Shown here: positions 54,141 to 64,000 of the stretch, piece after piece
Position numbering within the stretch: position 1 is the stretch's first letter
How the letters are laid out: each line of letters begins with the position of its first letter
Assembly: GCA_030278955.1 (NCBI GenBank)
Contig: JAOANR010000014.1
Location: 26,724,068 to 26,788,067 of the forward strand
Source: Hygrophila difformis
Lineage: Eukaryota; Streptophyta; Magnoliopsida; Lamiales; Acanthaceae
Length of the DNA: 64,000 nucleotides
Reading direction: 5' to 3'
Made by a program: the position numbers and the translations under genes
The notes under the pieces: model-generated
Told to the model about the DNA's origin: nothing
The model's input: the letters and a program-made list of their open reading frames with translations, nothing else
Database searches by the model: none

Positions 54141-54920
54141 AACAACTTTTGTCTTTTAGGTTTCCCGAATTCGGGTAAGGAAACAAGTCAAATTCTACGA
54201 TCTTCTTAAAAAGTATAATCTGCCACTTTCCGGTAACAGCGCACTGTTTTTAAAACATGTTTCCGACCTAGTAAACGAACTCCGAAAATTATGAAATTTT
54301 ACAGGCATGTAAACGACACAAAAATGAACAAGTTCTATTAGAGGTATTTTGTCCGGAAACACTCCGGATCGGATCAGATCCGCGCATCAAGTTCGGATAA
54401 AAATCTGTCAAGTTTTCTTTTCAAAAACGCAAGCTGCTCGGATCAATTTGAAAGTTCAAACGTTAACCAAAGTTCACGAAATTTTACGGGCATAATCTTG
54501 AGACAAATATCTACAACTTTTATGTTCACATCAAAGATTGGTTTCGACCAAAGGTGAGAGAAAAATCCACATGAAGTCCGCATATGAAAGCTGTCAGGAT
54601 TTTCGAAAATGTTTAAAAACGCAGAATCTTTTCGGTGAAATTTCGAGTATCAAAACTTAACGAAAATGCGTGAAATTTTACGGACACAATATTTAGACAG
54701 TTAGCTACAACTTTTGTTTTTACATGAAAGTTTATTTTTGATGGGATCCATTAGAAAAACGTCAAGGGAGTCGAACACGCAAAACTGTCACATATGGGGT
54801 TTTGTCCGAAAACGCAGAATATACCAGATTCGATTTGACAGACCAAACATCGACGAAAATTTCTAAAAATTTAACACATTATACTTTAAGTCCTTAGGAA
54901 CAATTTTGTAGTTTTAAGTT
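54141..54920 (-). repeat. Degenerate ~185-195-bp tandem repeats in LTR D
   Basis: Five units marked on the plus strand by AACAACTTTTG, AACAAGTTC, TACAACTTTTATG, TACAACTTTTG and AACAATTTTG, at 54141, 54327, 54512, 54706 and 54899. Spacing is 186, 185, 194 and 193. Each has a GAAATTTTACGG-like block upstream. Confidence 0.68.
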
Positions 54921-56080
54921 TCTCCGTTTGAAAGCTCGAAAAGGGCCTAAAAATTGGATTTCAGAAACTGCGCATAGGGAGGGTGTTTGGGACAGATTTT
55001 CGTATGTTGATTAAAACTTGCATTCCATTCAATTTTAGGGCACCAAAACGGTTATGAGAAGAATCAACTTACCGAGTCTAAGATCTAAAGCCTTAGATTT
55101 CGTCGGGATGGCCTTGGGATCAACGAACACGTCTAAATCTACTCGTCTCCTTCTCTTCGGTCCCGATTTGCGATTATAAGAGAGAAATACTAAAAGTTAG
55201 GTTCTAAATTCGACTAGGGCTATGGAAAAAGGGATTGAAATCTCATCCTTACCACCACACGGCGTCTGGCATGGCTTGGCCTCGTCCAAAACTTCGTCTC
55301 CTCCGTCGGGTGGCCTCCGGAAGTCTCAAAGATTAGGTTTTTCGAATGTGTGTGTAGAGAGGGTGATGGGGGCGGCTGCAACCAGGTTTTTGGGCGGCCT
55401 AGGAGCTGCAATTTGGTTTATAAAGACTCCCCCACAACCCTAGGTGAGTTGCCAAAGCTGGAGCACCAAAACAAGGAAAGAAATCGCCATGAAAACGCAA
55501 CTCCCGCGACCAGCTGTTTGGCGTGGTCTTGGCGCGGACCGCGCGGGGACCGCGCGGCTCCGGTCTGGACCGCAGTCCGGACCGGGTCGTGCGATTCGTC
55601 AGGCCTTTTCTCCTCTCTTTCGGGTTTCTATCCTCCTACATTTTCGGGCTCGATTTTTCGGGTCATTCTCGGATTATAAATTCTTATCTTAAATTTATTT
55701 CGTTTCGAATTAATCCCGAATTCGAAATTTTGAGTTCGTCGCGTTTGGATTCGTCGGCTTCTAATTCATCGTCTTTTGGCTCCCGTGTATTAATTTATTT
55801 AATTAAATTATTTCTGAGTTCACGGGTTCTTGGAATTAAAATTCTTTTCTTTCTTGAATTTAATTCCAATTCTTTTGACTCGATTCATGGAATGTCTTTG
55901 GGCTTCCTTTCCCTCTTTTATTCCATTTTGAATTTTTTTTTGGAATCTATCGGCGTTTCATTTCCGAGCAATAATTTATTGTGATAAATTATTTTCTTCT
56001 TCTCGGAGATATTTCAACCTTGATCGGATTAAGAAATAAATTTGATTCCTTGAACGCCGATAAAAATCCCGGGTATTACA

Positions 56081-56443
56081 CCTTTTCTCAACCTTGTCTA
56101 ATAGTGGCTGCCATATACCAATATTGTTAATTCTTCCACCGATCGGTATCCCAAGATAAGACATTGGCCAATTCCCCACGACACAACCAAACACAGATGC
56201 AGCATCTCTTTCTAGTTCCACTGGACAATTAATCCCCATCAAACTACTCTTAGCAAAATTGATTCTCAGCCCCGTAGAGTAGGTCAGGCATCTCAGTATC
56301 CTTTTAAGCCGTATAATCTGATTTAACTCACCATCACATAATATTAAAGTGTTGTCCGCGTACTGAAGGTGGGATATGACCGGCCCTCTCCCTCCCACAG
56401 CCAGCCCCGAAATCAGCCCCTTATCTGCCGCCACATTCAACAT
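56081..56443 (-). pseudogene. LINE-b ORF2, RT catalytic-box segment
   Basis: Contains the region of the YADD box, but here it reads HLQYADNTLIL, so the second Asp is replaced by Asn. It joins the upstream 56437-58422 segment across a frame break near 56440, and joins 53001 across solo LTR D. The product cannot be an active reverse transcriptase. Confidence 0.85.
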
Positions 56444-58422
56444 TCTATTAGCACTTCTGCAATCAAGATGAACAAATAGGGGGAGATAGGGTCCCCTTGC
56501 CTAAGGCCTCTATGCATTTTAAAGAATGCTATGGGAGAGCCATTTATCAAAACAGCCGCAGTTGCCGAAGTGATACACTCTTTCACCCATTTAATCCATC
56601 TATCCCCGAATCCCATAGCTTCTAAAACACGGATCAAAGTATCCCATGACACGTTGTCATAGGCCTTTGCGAATACTAATTTGATAACGAATCCTCTGCG
56701 CCCAGATAAATGTGTTGAGTGAATAACCTCCGCTGCAACCAGGACTCCATCAAGGATTTGCCTACCTTTCACGAATGCCATTTGCGATTGGCCTACCAAC
56801 CCGTTTATCACCTCTTGCAATCTTTTGGCCAATACTTTAGTGATCATCTTATATAAACTCCCAACTAAGGAAATAGGCCTGTACTCATTGAACCCAGTCG
56901 GACGCTCTACCTTTGGAATCAAAGTTATGAAGGAACCTCCAGCTTCTTTAAGTAGACAGCCCTCTTTTTCAAACTTTTGAAACATCTCCATAACATCAAA
57001 CTTAAGATACTCCCAATATTTTTTGAAGAACCCCATGTTAAAACCGTCCGGTCCTGGTGCACGATTGCCGTCACAGCTCCAAATAGCCTCACGTACTTCC
57101 TCCTCGAGGAAGCTCCTTTCCAGCCAGCTCTTCTCAGAATCCTTTAACCTTGGCAGCCCCAAGTTTGCAACATTAAATAGCACATCATTCTGTTTAGAGA
57201 ACACATCACCAAAATACTCAACTGCTGCCTGCTTGATCTCCCTTGGATCTTCAACCATTCTCCCTCCCCTGTATATCGATCCAATGTGATTCCTTTTCAT
57301 GTTTAAAGCGGTGACCGCATGAAAAAATCTCGTATTCAGGTCTCCTTCTTTGAGCCAACGAATCCTTGACTTCTGAAACCACTTCCGTTCTTCCGCTAAC
57401 CACACCTTCTTAAGTTCACCTCTTTTCTGAAGCCAAGTTGATCTAACCACTTCTGGATCTCCATTCCCTGCCAAGCAATCTTCTAACTCCCCAATTTCAG
57501 TGACCAGCCTGTTGACCCGGTTTTCCAGATCTGATATCCCATAACCACTCCATTGACGGATTTTGCATTTCAGATTCCTCAGCTTAGCAAACAGCTTTGT
57601 ACCCCTCGAATCCCCATTCACTTCCCCTGGCTCACTCCAAACAACTCTCACAAGATCATTGAACTCTTTATCATCCATCCAATAATTATAAAATCTGAAT
57701 GGTTTGGGCCCGAAAGATTGCTCACCCACTTCCAGCACCACCGGGTAATGATCCGATAAAACTGTATCACACCTTTTCTGCCTCACGTCCCCCCTAGCAC
57801 AAAGCCATCCTGGAGAGATGAGAAATCTATCCAACCTGCTACTCGCCTTGCCACTCCTCCCACTCCAAGTAAATTGACCCCCCTCCATAGGAAGATCAAC
57901 TAACCCCAGTCGATTTATAAACTCTCTAAATTCTCTACTGGAGCCCGAATCATCACTTACGCCCCTCCTCTCATTCTCGGCCACTGTGGCGTTGAAATCG
58001 CCTGTAAGGCACCATGACTCTCCATTACCTGTGTCACATTTACTAGCAAGCAGCATCCAAAAGTCAGCCCTATCCCTTCTATTGTTGGGTGCATGAACCC
58101 CCAATATATTAACCACCCCCTCTATCTCTCTGATACAACCTCTAAGCCATATATAATGATGATCTTGTTCAACAACATCAAAAGAACAAGAAGCAGAATC
58201 CCAAACGATGAGGAGACCTCCCGCGTTACCAGAAGCAGCCTGTGCACAAAAACTACAACTTGTGGAACCCCATAATCGGTTAACCAATCGGTCTCTAATC
58301 ACTTCCATCTTAGTTTCTTGGAAACAGCTCACTGAAGGTCTACCCTTTTTGCATAATCTCGCCACTGCCCTCCTCTGAACACCCCCATTCAATCCTCTTA
58401 GATTACAAGTGACAATCCGCAT
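56437..58422 (-). pseudogene. LINE-b ORF2, endonuclease and RT N-terminal segment
   Basis: 661 codons from the ATG at 58422, 32 bases after the ORF1 stop. The endonuclease domain (residues 1-220) shows CNLRGLNGG, QETK, GDFNATV, SRLDRF and SDHYPV, the expected active-site positions. The RT starts near residue 430: GNRAPGPDGFNMGFFKKYW, LIPKVERPTGFNEYRPISLV, QMAFVKGRQILDGV. Motif A reads KLVFAKAYDNV where LINE-a has KLDFAKAYDNV, so the catalytic Asp is Val. The frame ends in a stop at 56437 through a frameshift shortly before. Confidence 0.88.
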
Positions 58423-58454
58423 TTCAACCGTTAACCCTCAATGACTCCTCTCGC

Positions 58455-61043
58455 TTATACCACCCTAATCAGGTCACTCCTAACCCTGGCCAACGCCCTC
58501 TTCTTCCCCTGAAGGCATTCCAACCCTAGTCTTTCAGCCATATCCACCACCTCTTGCGCTTCCGATAAGTCGATCAATTTCGTCCCCTCCTTGGTCCGAA
58601 CCGTAGTAAATTCCAGACTCGCAAAGTCGTTTCCGACCATCGAACAACTAACATTAGTTACCTTGTTTCCTTTCCAGCTTTTTCCACCTAGATTTCTTTT
58701 ACCTTTCCGCCCTCTACGTTTAGCCCTCATCCTGCCACTAAAAACCTGAGCCAAAGCCTCTTCAGCCACCCTCAATTCAGTCCTCAACACCTCCCCTTCT
58801 GCTGTCCGCAATTCAGGATTCCTCACCTCACCCCCATCACCCTCACCGCCCCCAACCCTATCCATCCCGGCGTCCACCCCAACCCCAATACTGCTCGCAC
58901 CGATTTCCACTATATCCAAATCGAGACCATCCGATGCGCCCTTCTGGACTCGTTCATCATCCAAATCATTGCTACGTACCAGGCTCACCTCCCCGGAGCA
59001 GGCCCACTGCCCATCCCAATCCTCATCTATCGACCCAGGCGACCCCAGAGTCCCATCCACAATCCTAGTACCCCTAGCCTCCCCCGTCCTCTCAGCCCTA
59101 AAAGGCATCCCATCCCCTGCAAAGTCATCTCTGTTTACATCAACAATTTTTCCTTGATCCCCCATAGGCTCCTCCGGACACCTGTCTTCACCTCTGACCG
59201 GTATAATAGCCGACGAGAATTCCCCACCCTTAGAAATCCCCATAGCCCCGCAGGACATCGACTTACCCCCCCTCACTAAAAAGCTTTGGTTTTCTGGTTC
59301 CATTAATTTAATTAGGCCCATCACCTTATGTGATCCATTAGCCCACTCTCCCTCAGACTCTCCATTTCTAGATGACTTATGTAACCCATCCTGACAAATG
59401 TCCAGGCCCACATCAGGAATTACCCCTTCAGCCCTAATTGATATAGACTCAGGCCCAAGTACATATTTCACACTGCCCTCTGCCTCCACCTCGACTGTCC
59501 CTCGCTCTGAAACACTCCCCAGACGATCGATGGAGTAGCCGCACGCCAGCTTGGAGCCATCATTATTAGCCGTCTCCTTATTAAAGAAACTCGTATCCCC
59601 ATGCACAACCCTTTCCATCCGTTCCAGTTCCCCATGCACTGAAGGCCCGGTCCCCCTGTTCATCCCACCCTCCGGCGGACTCTCGACGGACTCACCTTGC
59701 CGGCACCGATCATCCTTCTCAATCTCCCTACTTTCACCTGAAAGATCTTCTACCACCACCTCTTCATTATAGTTAACCACTACCCGAACCGCGACGATGT
59801 TTTTGCCCACTTGCACTTTCAGAATCAATGGAACAGTCTGATTATCGTCCAATGCTACTAACAACTTAGCTCGATCAAATCTCTTTAGCTCCGACGTCTC
59901 TTTGCCCACTGTGATTACCTTCCTCCATCCTCTCACCATTCTCTGGAAATTCTCTTCGCCCCACGCTTCCATAGGAAGGCCGAATATGTATACCCAAACT
60001 AAAATTTTCCCAGATATCTCACCTGCCTCCCACCGACGTTTCCATGCCACAAAATGCCAATCCCCTCCGTCTGCAAGATATGCGTCTCTGGCCTCAGATT
60101 TTTGAAAGCCTACCAGTAGCATGTGCCCCCCACCATACCTAATGTCTCCATCTTTGTGATGTCCACCACCCAACCAATCTTGGAAACTAACGAGTGCATC
60201 TAAGTTCCTTAGTTCCACAACCGCCGACCACCGTAGCCACCCCATCGACTTTGGATCAGTTTCCAACTCCATAATTTTTCCATTACAGAATTTTTCTCTC
60301 CCCGATTGCTCGACCAACCCCATCTTTACCACATCCGCATATGAACGTTCGTCCCTCCATGCCATGTGAAAATTATTTAATCTACTTGCACCCCGACCTC
60401 CTTTAGGTAGATACTTGTTGTCTGTAGAAACCCTACCACCGTGCAAAGGATCACCAACAGCGCGCCTTCTTCCCTTGCTTGGAGCCGCCCAGTTCACTTT
60501 TAATGATATTCCCAGCCATCTCCTCTCGTGCATGACTCTGATCACCCTAGCCGCCTCCTCCCTGCTACTAAAGCGGAAAAAACCGAACATGACCCCTCTC
60601 TCCGCCCAGCTTCTATTTGGGAAGAACCAGTCCCTCACTCTCGCCACCTTATCGAATTGCTTTAGCAGCATCTCAATATTCACCTTAACGGAGATGTTCC
60701 CTACGAATACTCCATGCAGATCCTTTCGACCCTTGAAGCCACCGACTGATACTTTGCTCCCTGCAGCTTTCCTCCTCCACTGCCACACACCTCCGCTACC
60801 AGATGTTAGCCCCTGTTGCCCTACATCGCCACCTCCTATTGACTGAGCAAAAGCTCCTCCACCTCCCTTGGCCTGAGATGTTCCCCCTCCACAACCTCCG
60901 CTGCCTCCACTTCCTCCGCTGCCTCCGATCACCCGAGATGGTCCGCCTCCGTTGCCTTCTTTCACCCGAGATGGTCCGCCTCCGCTGCCGCTGCCTTCGT
61001 TCGCCCGAGATGGTCCGCCCCCACTGCTACCGTTCGCCTCCAT
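58455..61043 (-). CDS. LINE-b ORF1, RNA-binding protein
   Basis: Intact, 862 codons from the ATG at 61043. Residues 1-75 are tandem Gly/Ser-rich repeats around GGGPSR. Residues about 110-190 form an RNA-recognition motif (GVFVGNISVKVNIEMLL and VMFGFFRFSSREEAARVI). Residues about 215-400 hold RDERSYADVV, WLRWSAVVELRNLDAL, ILVWVYIFGLPMEAW and FDRAKLLVALDD, a region found in plant LINE ORF1 proteins and related to DUF4283. The remainder is acidic and of low complexity, with a basic patch near 805 (KRRGRKGKRN), and ends in a leucine-rich helix. ORF1 proteins coat LINE RNA. There is no zinc knuckle. Its intactness contrasts with the decayed ORF2. Confidence 0.88.
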   Translation of the reverse strand: MEANGSSGGGPSRANEGSGSGGGPSRVKEGNGGGPSRVIGGSGGSGGSGGCGGGTSQAKGGGGAFAQSIGGGDVGQQGLTSGSGGVWQWRRKAAGSKVSVGGFKGRKDLHGVFVGNISVKVNIEMLLKQFDKVARVRDWFFPNRSWAERGVMFGFFRFSSREEAARVIRVMHERRWLGISLKVNWAAPSKGRRRAVGDPLHGGRVSTDNKYLPKGGRGASRLNNFHMAWRDERSYADVVKMGLVEQSGREKFCNGKIMELETDPKSMGWLRWSAVVELRNLDALVSFQDWLGGGHHKDGDIRYGGGHMLLVGFQKSEARDAYLADGGDWHFVAWKRRWEAGEISGKILVWVYIFGLPMEAWGEENFQRMVRGWRKVITVGKETSELKRFDRAKLLVALDDNQTVPLILKVQVGKNIVAVRVVVNYNEEVVVEDLSGESREIEKDDRCRQGESVESPPEGGMNRGTGPSVHGELERMERVVHGDTSFFNKETANNDGSKLACGYSIDRLGSVSERGTVEVEAEGSVKYVLGPESISIRAEGVIPDVGLDICQDGLHKSSRNGESEGEWANGSHKVMGLIKLMEPENQSFLVRGGKSMSCGAMGISKGGEFSSAIIPVRGEDRCPEEPMGDQGKIVDVNRDDFAGDGMPFRAERTGEARGTRIVDGTLGSPGSIDEDWDGQWACSGEVSLVRSNDLDDERVQKGASDGLDLDIVEIGASSIGVGVDAGMDRVGGGEGDGGEVRNPELRTAEGEVLRTELRVAEEALAQVFSGRMRAKRRGRKGKRNLGGKSWKGNKVTNVSCSMVGNDFASLEFTTVRTKEGTKLIDLSEAQEVVDMAERLGLECLQGKKRALARVRSDLIRVV

Positions 61044-61078
61044 TTCCCTTGAATACTCTTATTGAGTATATTAAAGTT

Positions 61079-61094
61079 TGCAACATGATCACTT
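61079..61094. repeat. Target-site duplication of LINE-b (5' side)
   Basis: TGCAACATGATCACTT, identical to 49305-49320. It fixes the 5' end of LINE-b at 61078, so the copy is not 5'-truncated relative to ORF1. Confidence 0.93.
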
Positions 61095-61739
61095 AATATT
61101 AGAGCTTTTTTGGATATAAATATTGCTACAATCCAAACTATTTATTATTACCACAAATCTTTACATATTGTCTATAGTAAATTATTTCTAATATTCTTTT
61201 ACATTACTCTGAATTTTATATACATTTTTATTTTATATTGAAATAGATAGGGATTACTGGATAAATATACATTTTTCTTTTATATTGAAATAGATAAAGA
61301 TTACTGGATTAATGATTTTATGTTTAATAATTAAATTATGATGTATTTTAGTCTTTTTTTAAACTTTTCTTTCTTTTCTTCTTTAAAAAGAACAAAATAT
61401 TATGTAGAATTTGTTTAGAATGGTATAAAAAATTATGTATAAGAATTTGTTTTAAATATTATGTATTATCTATACAATCAAATAATTTATGAAGATTTTT
61501 TCAAGATTTTGTTATATTAATAGATAGATTTATTTTCTAAATATAGATATTGATGATGTGTCTGAGACGTGGCATTACTCAGCGATTACTCAGCAACTAT
61601 CAGTTTGCCTACGTGTTTTAATAATAACCGCTGATGTAAAAATAAACGTATAATGACTGATTAAACCCTTAAAATTAAGGATGAATTAAAATTAATAAGG
61701 ACAAAAGAGTCTACACAGGTCAAAAAGTATTCAGGATTT
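61095..61739. other. AT-rich flank
   Basis: A ~40-base segment, ATATTGAAATAGATA followed by GATTACTGGAT, is duplicated about 55 bases apart (near 61234 and 61288). Nothing coding is seen. Confidence 0.5.
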
Positions 61740-62153
61740 ATTATATAGATAATGATTTGAGGTTATGCCAATTATTTAGTTACATAATTGTGGTTCTATG
61801 GAATTTGGGTTAACTTACCAGTCTTTACTGATTTGTGTGTGCGTGGATTTATTTTTCAGGATTTGAAGATGAGACACATTGAGCATTGCACGCATTTGGG
61901 AAAGGGACTTTGAAAGACTATTTTGAAGACTATTTTGATTAAATAAACTTATATATGATGATATATAGATTTGACTCATTTTGTAAAACATTCGTTTTGA
62001 ACTATTATGGATATTGCACGATTTGAATGTCAAAACAGGATATGTTTCTAATAAGCCTTAACATCTCTTAGTTTTTGTTTGGTAAGTATTATTATTCGAA
62101 GAGATGTGGCGGTAGCATTCCTATATTTTAGTGTTTTAAAATTGGGGTGTTAC
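61740..62153 (+). mobile_element. Fragment E: decayed 3' end of a Tekay-like LTR
   Basis: Shares layout with the end of LTR A: GTTAACTTACCAG, a TACTGA branch-point-like motif, TTATTTTTCAG acceptor, AGAGATGTGGCGGTAG and the terminus TTGGGGTGTTACA at 62153. The body is too diverged to place a 5' boundary, and there is no matching target-site duplication. Confidence 0.5.
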
Positions 62154-64000
62154 AAACAAGATAAAATAAAATATAATAAATTAATCAATTTTGAAGAAAA
62201 ATATTAATAACTTAAAATAATATAAGTTAAAAAAAACAAAACAAAAAAGTTTAGCAACCAAATATTCAATCGCTAGCATACTACTAGTATTGAAAAAATA
62301 GTGATAATATAATTTATTTTTTTTACCATCCGAAGGAGTCATGTCCAAATTTTGACAATTATATATTTTTTTTTAGAGTTTTAGATCACTACAAGAATTT
62401 TGGACCAGGAAAAAGGGCCAATTGGCCGGAAAACGACCCCCTTGTTCAAACGCGGGAACACCCACACACCAGCATCGTTATGTCCCGAAAATGGAAATTG
62501 TCTGTTTCTAATGCCTATTTAAGTTTTTTTTTTAATTTTTTATGTAATTAAAAAATAAATATAATAATTATTACCATCCGATTATTTATGTCAAACTTTC
62601 TTTTTCTTGTCCGTCCGGATAAAAAAAATCACTTAATAACAACGTGTCAAAGCATATCTTGAGGCCAACTGTTAAAATGAGGTTATTTTGTGTCTCGTTA
62701 CTTCTCCGTCACACCAATGCGTACATTCGCATCGGACACCCCTTAGCCTAAGGTTGGAGGTTCGATTTTCCTCCTAGGTGGGAATAAGCCAGGCCACCGA
62801 CAGGAGCCTACGGCCTGGCATGACCTTTTACTAAATAGGCCAGGCTCAGATAATTTTAAAGGCCTATATATTTAGCTAAATTGGCATATGACAGGCCTTA
62901 TAAAAAAGCCTATTTTGCCTACCAGGCCGGCTTGTTTAATTTTTTTTATATATTTTATAATTTATTAATATTACTATTTATTATTTATTTAATATTTAAA
63001 TATATTTTTATATAAAATTTAGAAATATGAGTATGAGTATAATTTTAATGTCAGTACTCTTTTATATAATTTTAATGTCAACACTTTTCCTCGACATATT
63101 CCTTTGGGAGGGAGGTTTTCCACCGCTGACAAAAAAATTTTGAGGTGTGTTTAGTATATTCGGTATACACATAATCAATCTTGTCTCATGGAATCAAATA
63201 GACAGTCTTATTGCCTTCATTCTTATCACTGCCATCCTATAATGTGGCGATTCTAGGAATAAAGTTCAGGGTGTGCGAACTTGAAGAAATTTTTACAGAA
63301 TAAGTAGGTCACTTACACCACTCTTGACACACTGGGAAAAAAATTTCATAACTTCATCCACATCTACTTCATATAATATTTATTTTTCACCATAAAACAA
63401 TAGTGATTCATTTAACATTTAATTACCCATATGATTCCAACAATTTGAATTTCACAATCTTCATCGCATAAAACACTCAAATTTGACAATATTAATTATC
63501 TTACTGAAACTCCAAAAATCAACAAATAATAGAATTAACACTACATTTCTTAAATATTTTCTAATTATGTTGGAATCAAATAGTAATGAAAAGTCAAAGT
63601 TTTAAGTTAATAGTAAGCAAAAATGGTGATAAAGCAATAAAATGGGGAAAACAAATTTTATATTCATTCCGTGAAAGATCCGGAGTTGAATTTTGAAAAA
63701 AAAATGACTAATGTGGGTTGGCATATTCAATAGTTTGGGCTTCGAATTGAAGAAATGAAATTGAAAAAACAAACTGAAAAATTAATAAATAGATATAAAA
63801 GATATTTAGAAATTAGCGGATTAAATTAAATAAGTAAAATCAAATTAATTAAAAAATAGATATATATCTATAAGAAAATATTAATATATATATATATATG
63901 AATATTTACAAACATATATATATGTATAACTAATATGTGGTTTTGCCTGCAGTACTGCTGTCGGATTGTATATCCTTCTACGAGCTGTAGACCGTTTTGC
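62154..64000. other. AT-rich intergenic flank with repeat scraps
   Basis: No gene is seen. CACTACAAGAA at 62387-62397 resembles the terminus of CACTA (En/Spm) transposons, but no opposite terminus was found. A stretch around 62780-62940 is rich in AGGCC/GGCCT motifs (CCAGGCC, GGCCTGGC, AAAGGCCT). A GGTTCGATTTTCC motif at 62758 recalls a tRNA B box without the rest. TA dinucleotide repeats lie at 63856-63925. Confidence 0.45.

Larger units (their letters stand above)
53002..56080 (-). mobile_element. Solo LTR D (Tekay-like chromovirus family)
   Basis: 3,079 bp starting TGTAATACCCGGG and ending CCGGGGTGCTACA on the minus strand, with CCTTT duplications and no PBS, polypurine tract or ORF of a retrotransposon. 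It is what remains after recombination between the two LTRs of a full element. Its sequence is related to, but distinct from, LTRs A and B. Contents on the minus strand: GC-rich block (55530-55590), TATAAA at 55422-55417, predicted intron 55252-53328, degenerate ~190-bp repeats and a hairpin array. Confidence 0.9.
49321..61078 (-). mobile_element. LINE-b, near full-length L1-type retrotransposon
   Basis: Minus-strand LINE with perfect 16-bp target-site duplications. Order: 35-base 5' UTR, intact ORF1, 32-base gap, ORF2, and a long 3' UTR of about 1.86 kb with a short A tail. Without solo LTR D it is about 8.7 kb. ORF2 has frame breaks and lost RT residues, so it cannot move by itself. Confidence 0.92.

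Noticed and set aside
62758..62770. tRNA or SINE B-box-like GGTTCGATTTTCC
   Set aside because: No A box at the right distance, no cloverleaf, and no A-tail or duplication to support a SINE.

Overview
This window is plant nuclear DNA, most likely dicot repeat-rich heterochromatin. I find no ordinary host gene in it. Nearly every base between about 500 and 61,100 belongs to retrotransposons inserted inside one another, and all recognisable proteins are retrotransposon proteins: plant L1-type LINEs carrying a C-terminal RNase H, an Athila-type Ty3/gypsy element, and Tekay-like chromovirus derivatives. The species cannot be named from the sequence.

Layout. (1) LINE-a lies on the minus strand in two pieces, 500-6145 and 48029-48957. 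It is split by (2) element C, an Athila-type LTR retrotransposon at 6146-48028 (+) with very large LTRs of about 4.9 kb and a CTATG target-site duplication. Element C is itself interrupted twice. (3) Element A (10391-17795, +, TSD GCTTT) sits inside its 5' LTR. It has two 2.65-kb LTRs and encodes only a Gag. (4) Element B (27449-37147, -, TSD AGGGA) sits inside the extra gene of C. It has 2.77-kb LTRs, no reverse transcriptase, a chromodomain remnant, a small coiled-coil ORF in the gag position, and an antisense gene. (5) LINE-b (49321-61078, -) has a perfect 16-bp target-site duplication and carries (6) solo LTR D (53002-56080, -, TSD CCTTT) in its ORF2. (7) A decayed LTR end, fragment E, lies near 61740-62153. 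The rest, to 64000, is AT-rich flank.

How the parts work. In C, gag-protease, reverse transcriptase/RNase H and integrase share one frame (18661-24657) interrupted by two stop codons. Downstream is a second transcription unit: an array of palindromes, a TATA-like box, a short first exon, a 1.4-kb intron and a long second exon whose product resembles the 'putative plant transposon protein' family. The same palindrome type lies just upstream of the TATA box in the LTRs of C, so the LTR promoter and the internal gene appear to share a cis-regulatory module. Element B carries a related gene in antisense orientation, with its own leader intron. The LTRs of A, B and D share an architecture despite divergent sequence: a GC-rich block, a core promoter, a predicted 1.6-1.9-kb leader intron, degenerate ~185-195-bp repeats and an array of small hairpins with constant loops and changing stems.

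Relative order from nesting: LINE-a came before C, C before A and B, and LINE-b before D. The LTR pairs of A and B look more alike than the LTR pair of C, which fits this order. All boundaries, frames and motifs were read by eye; family names rest on motif recognition, with no database search.
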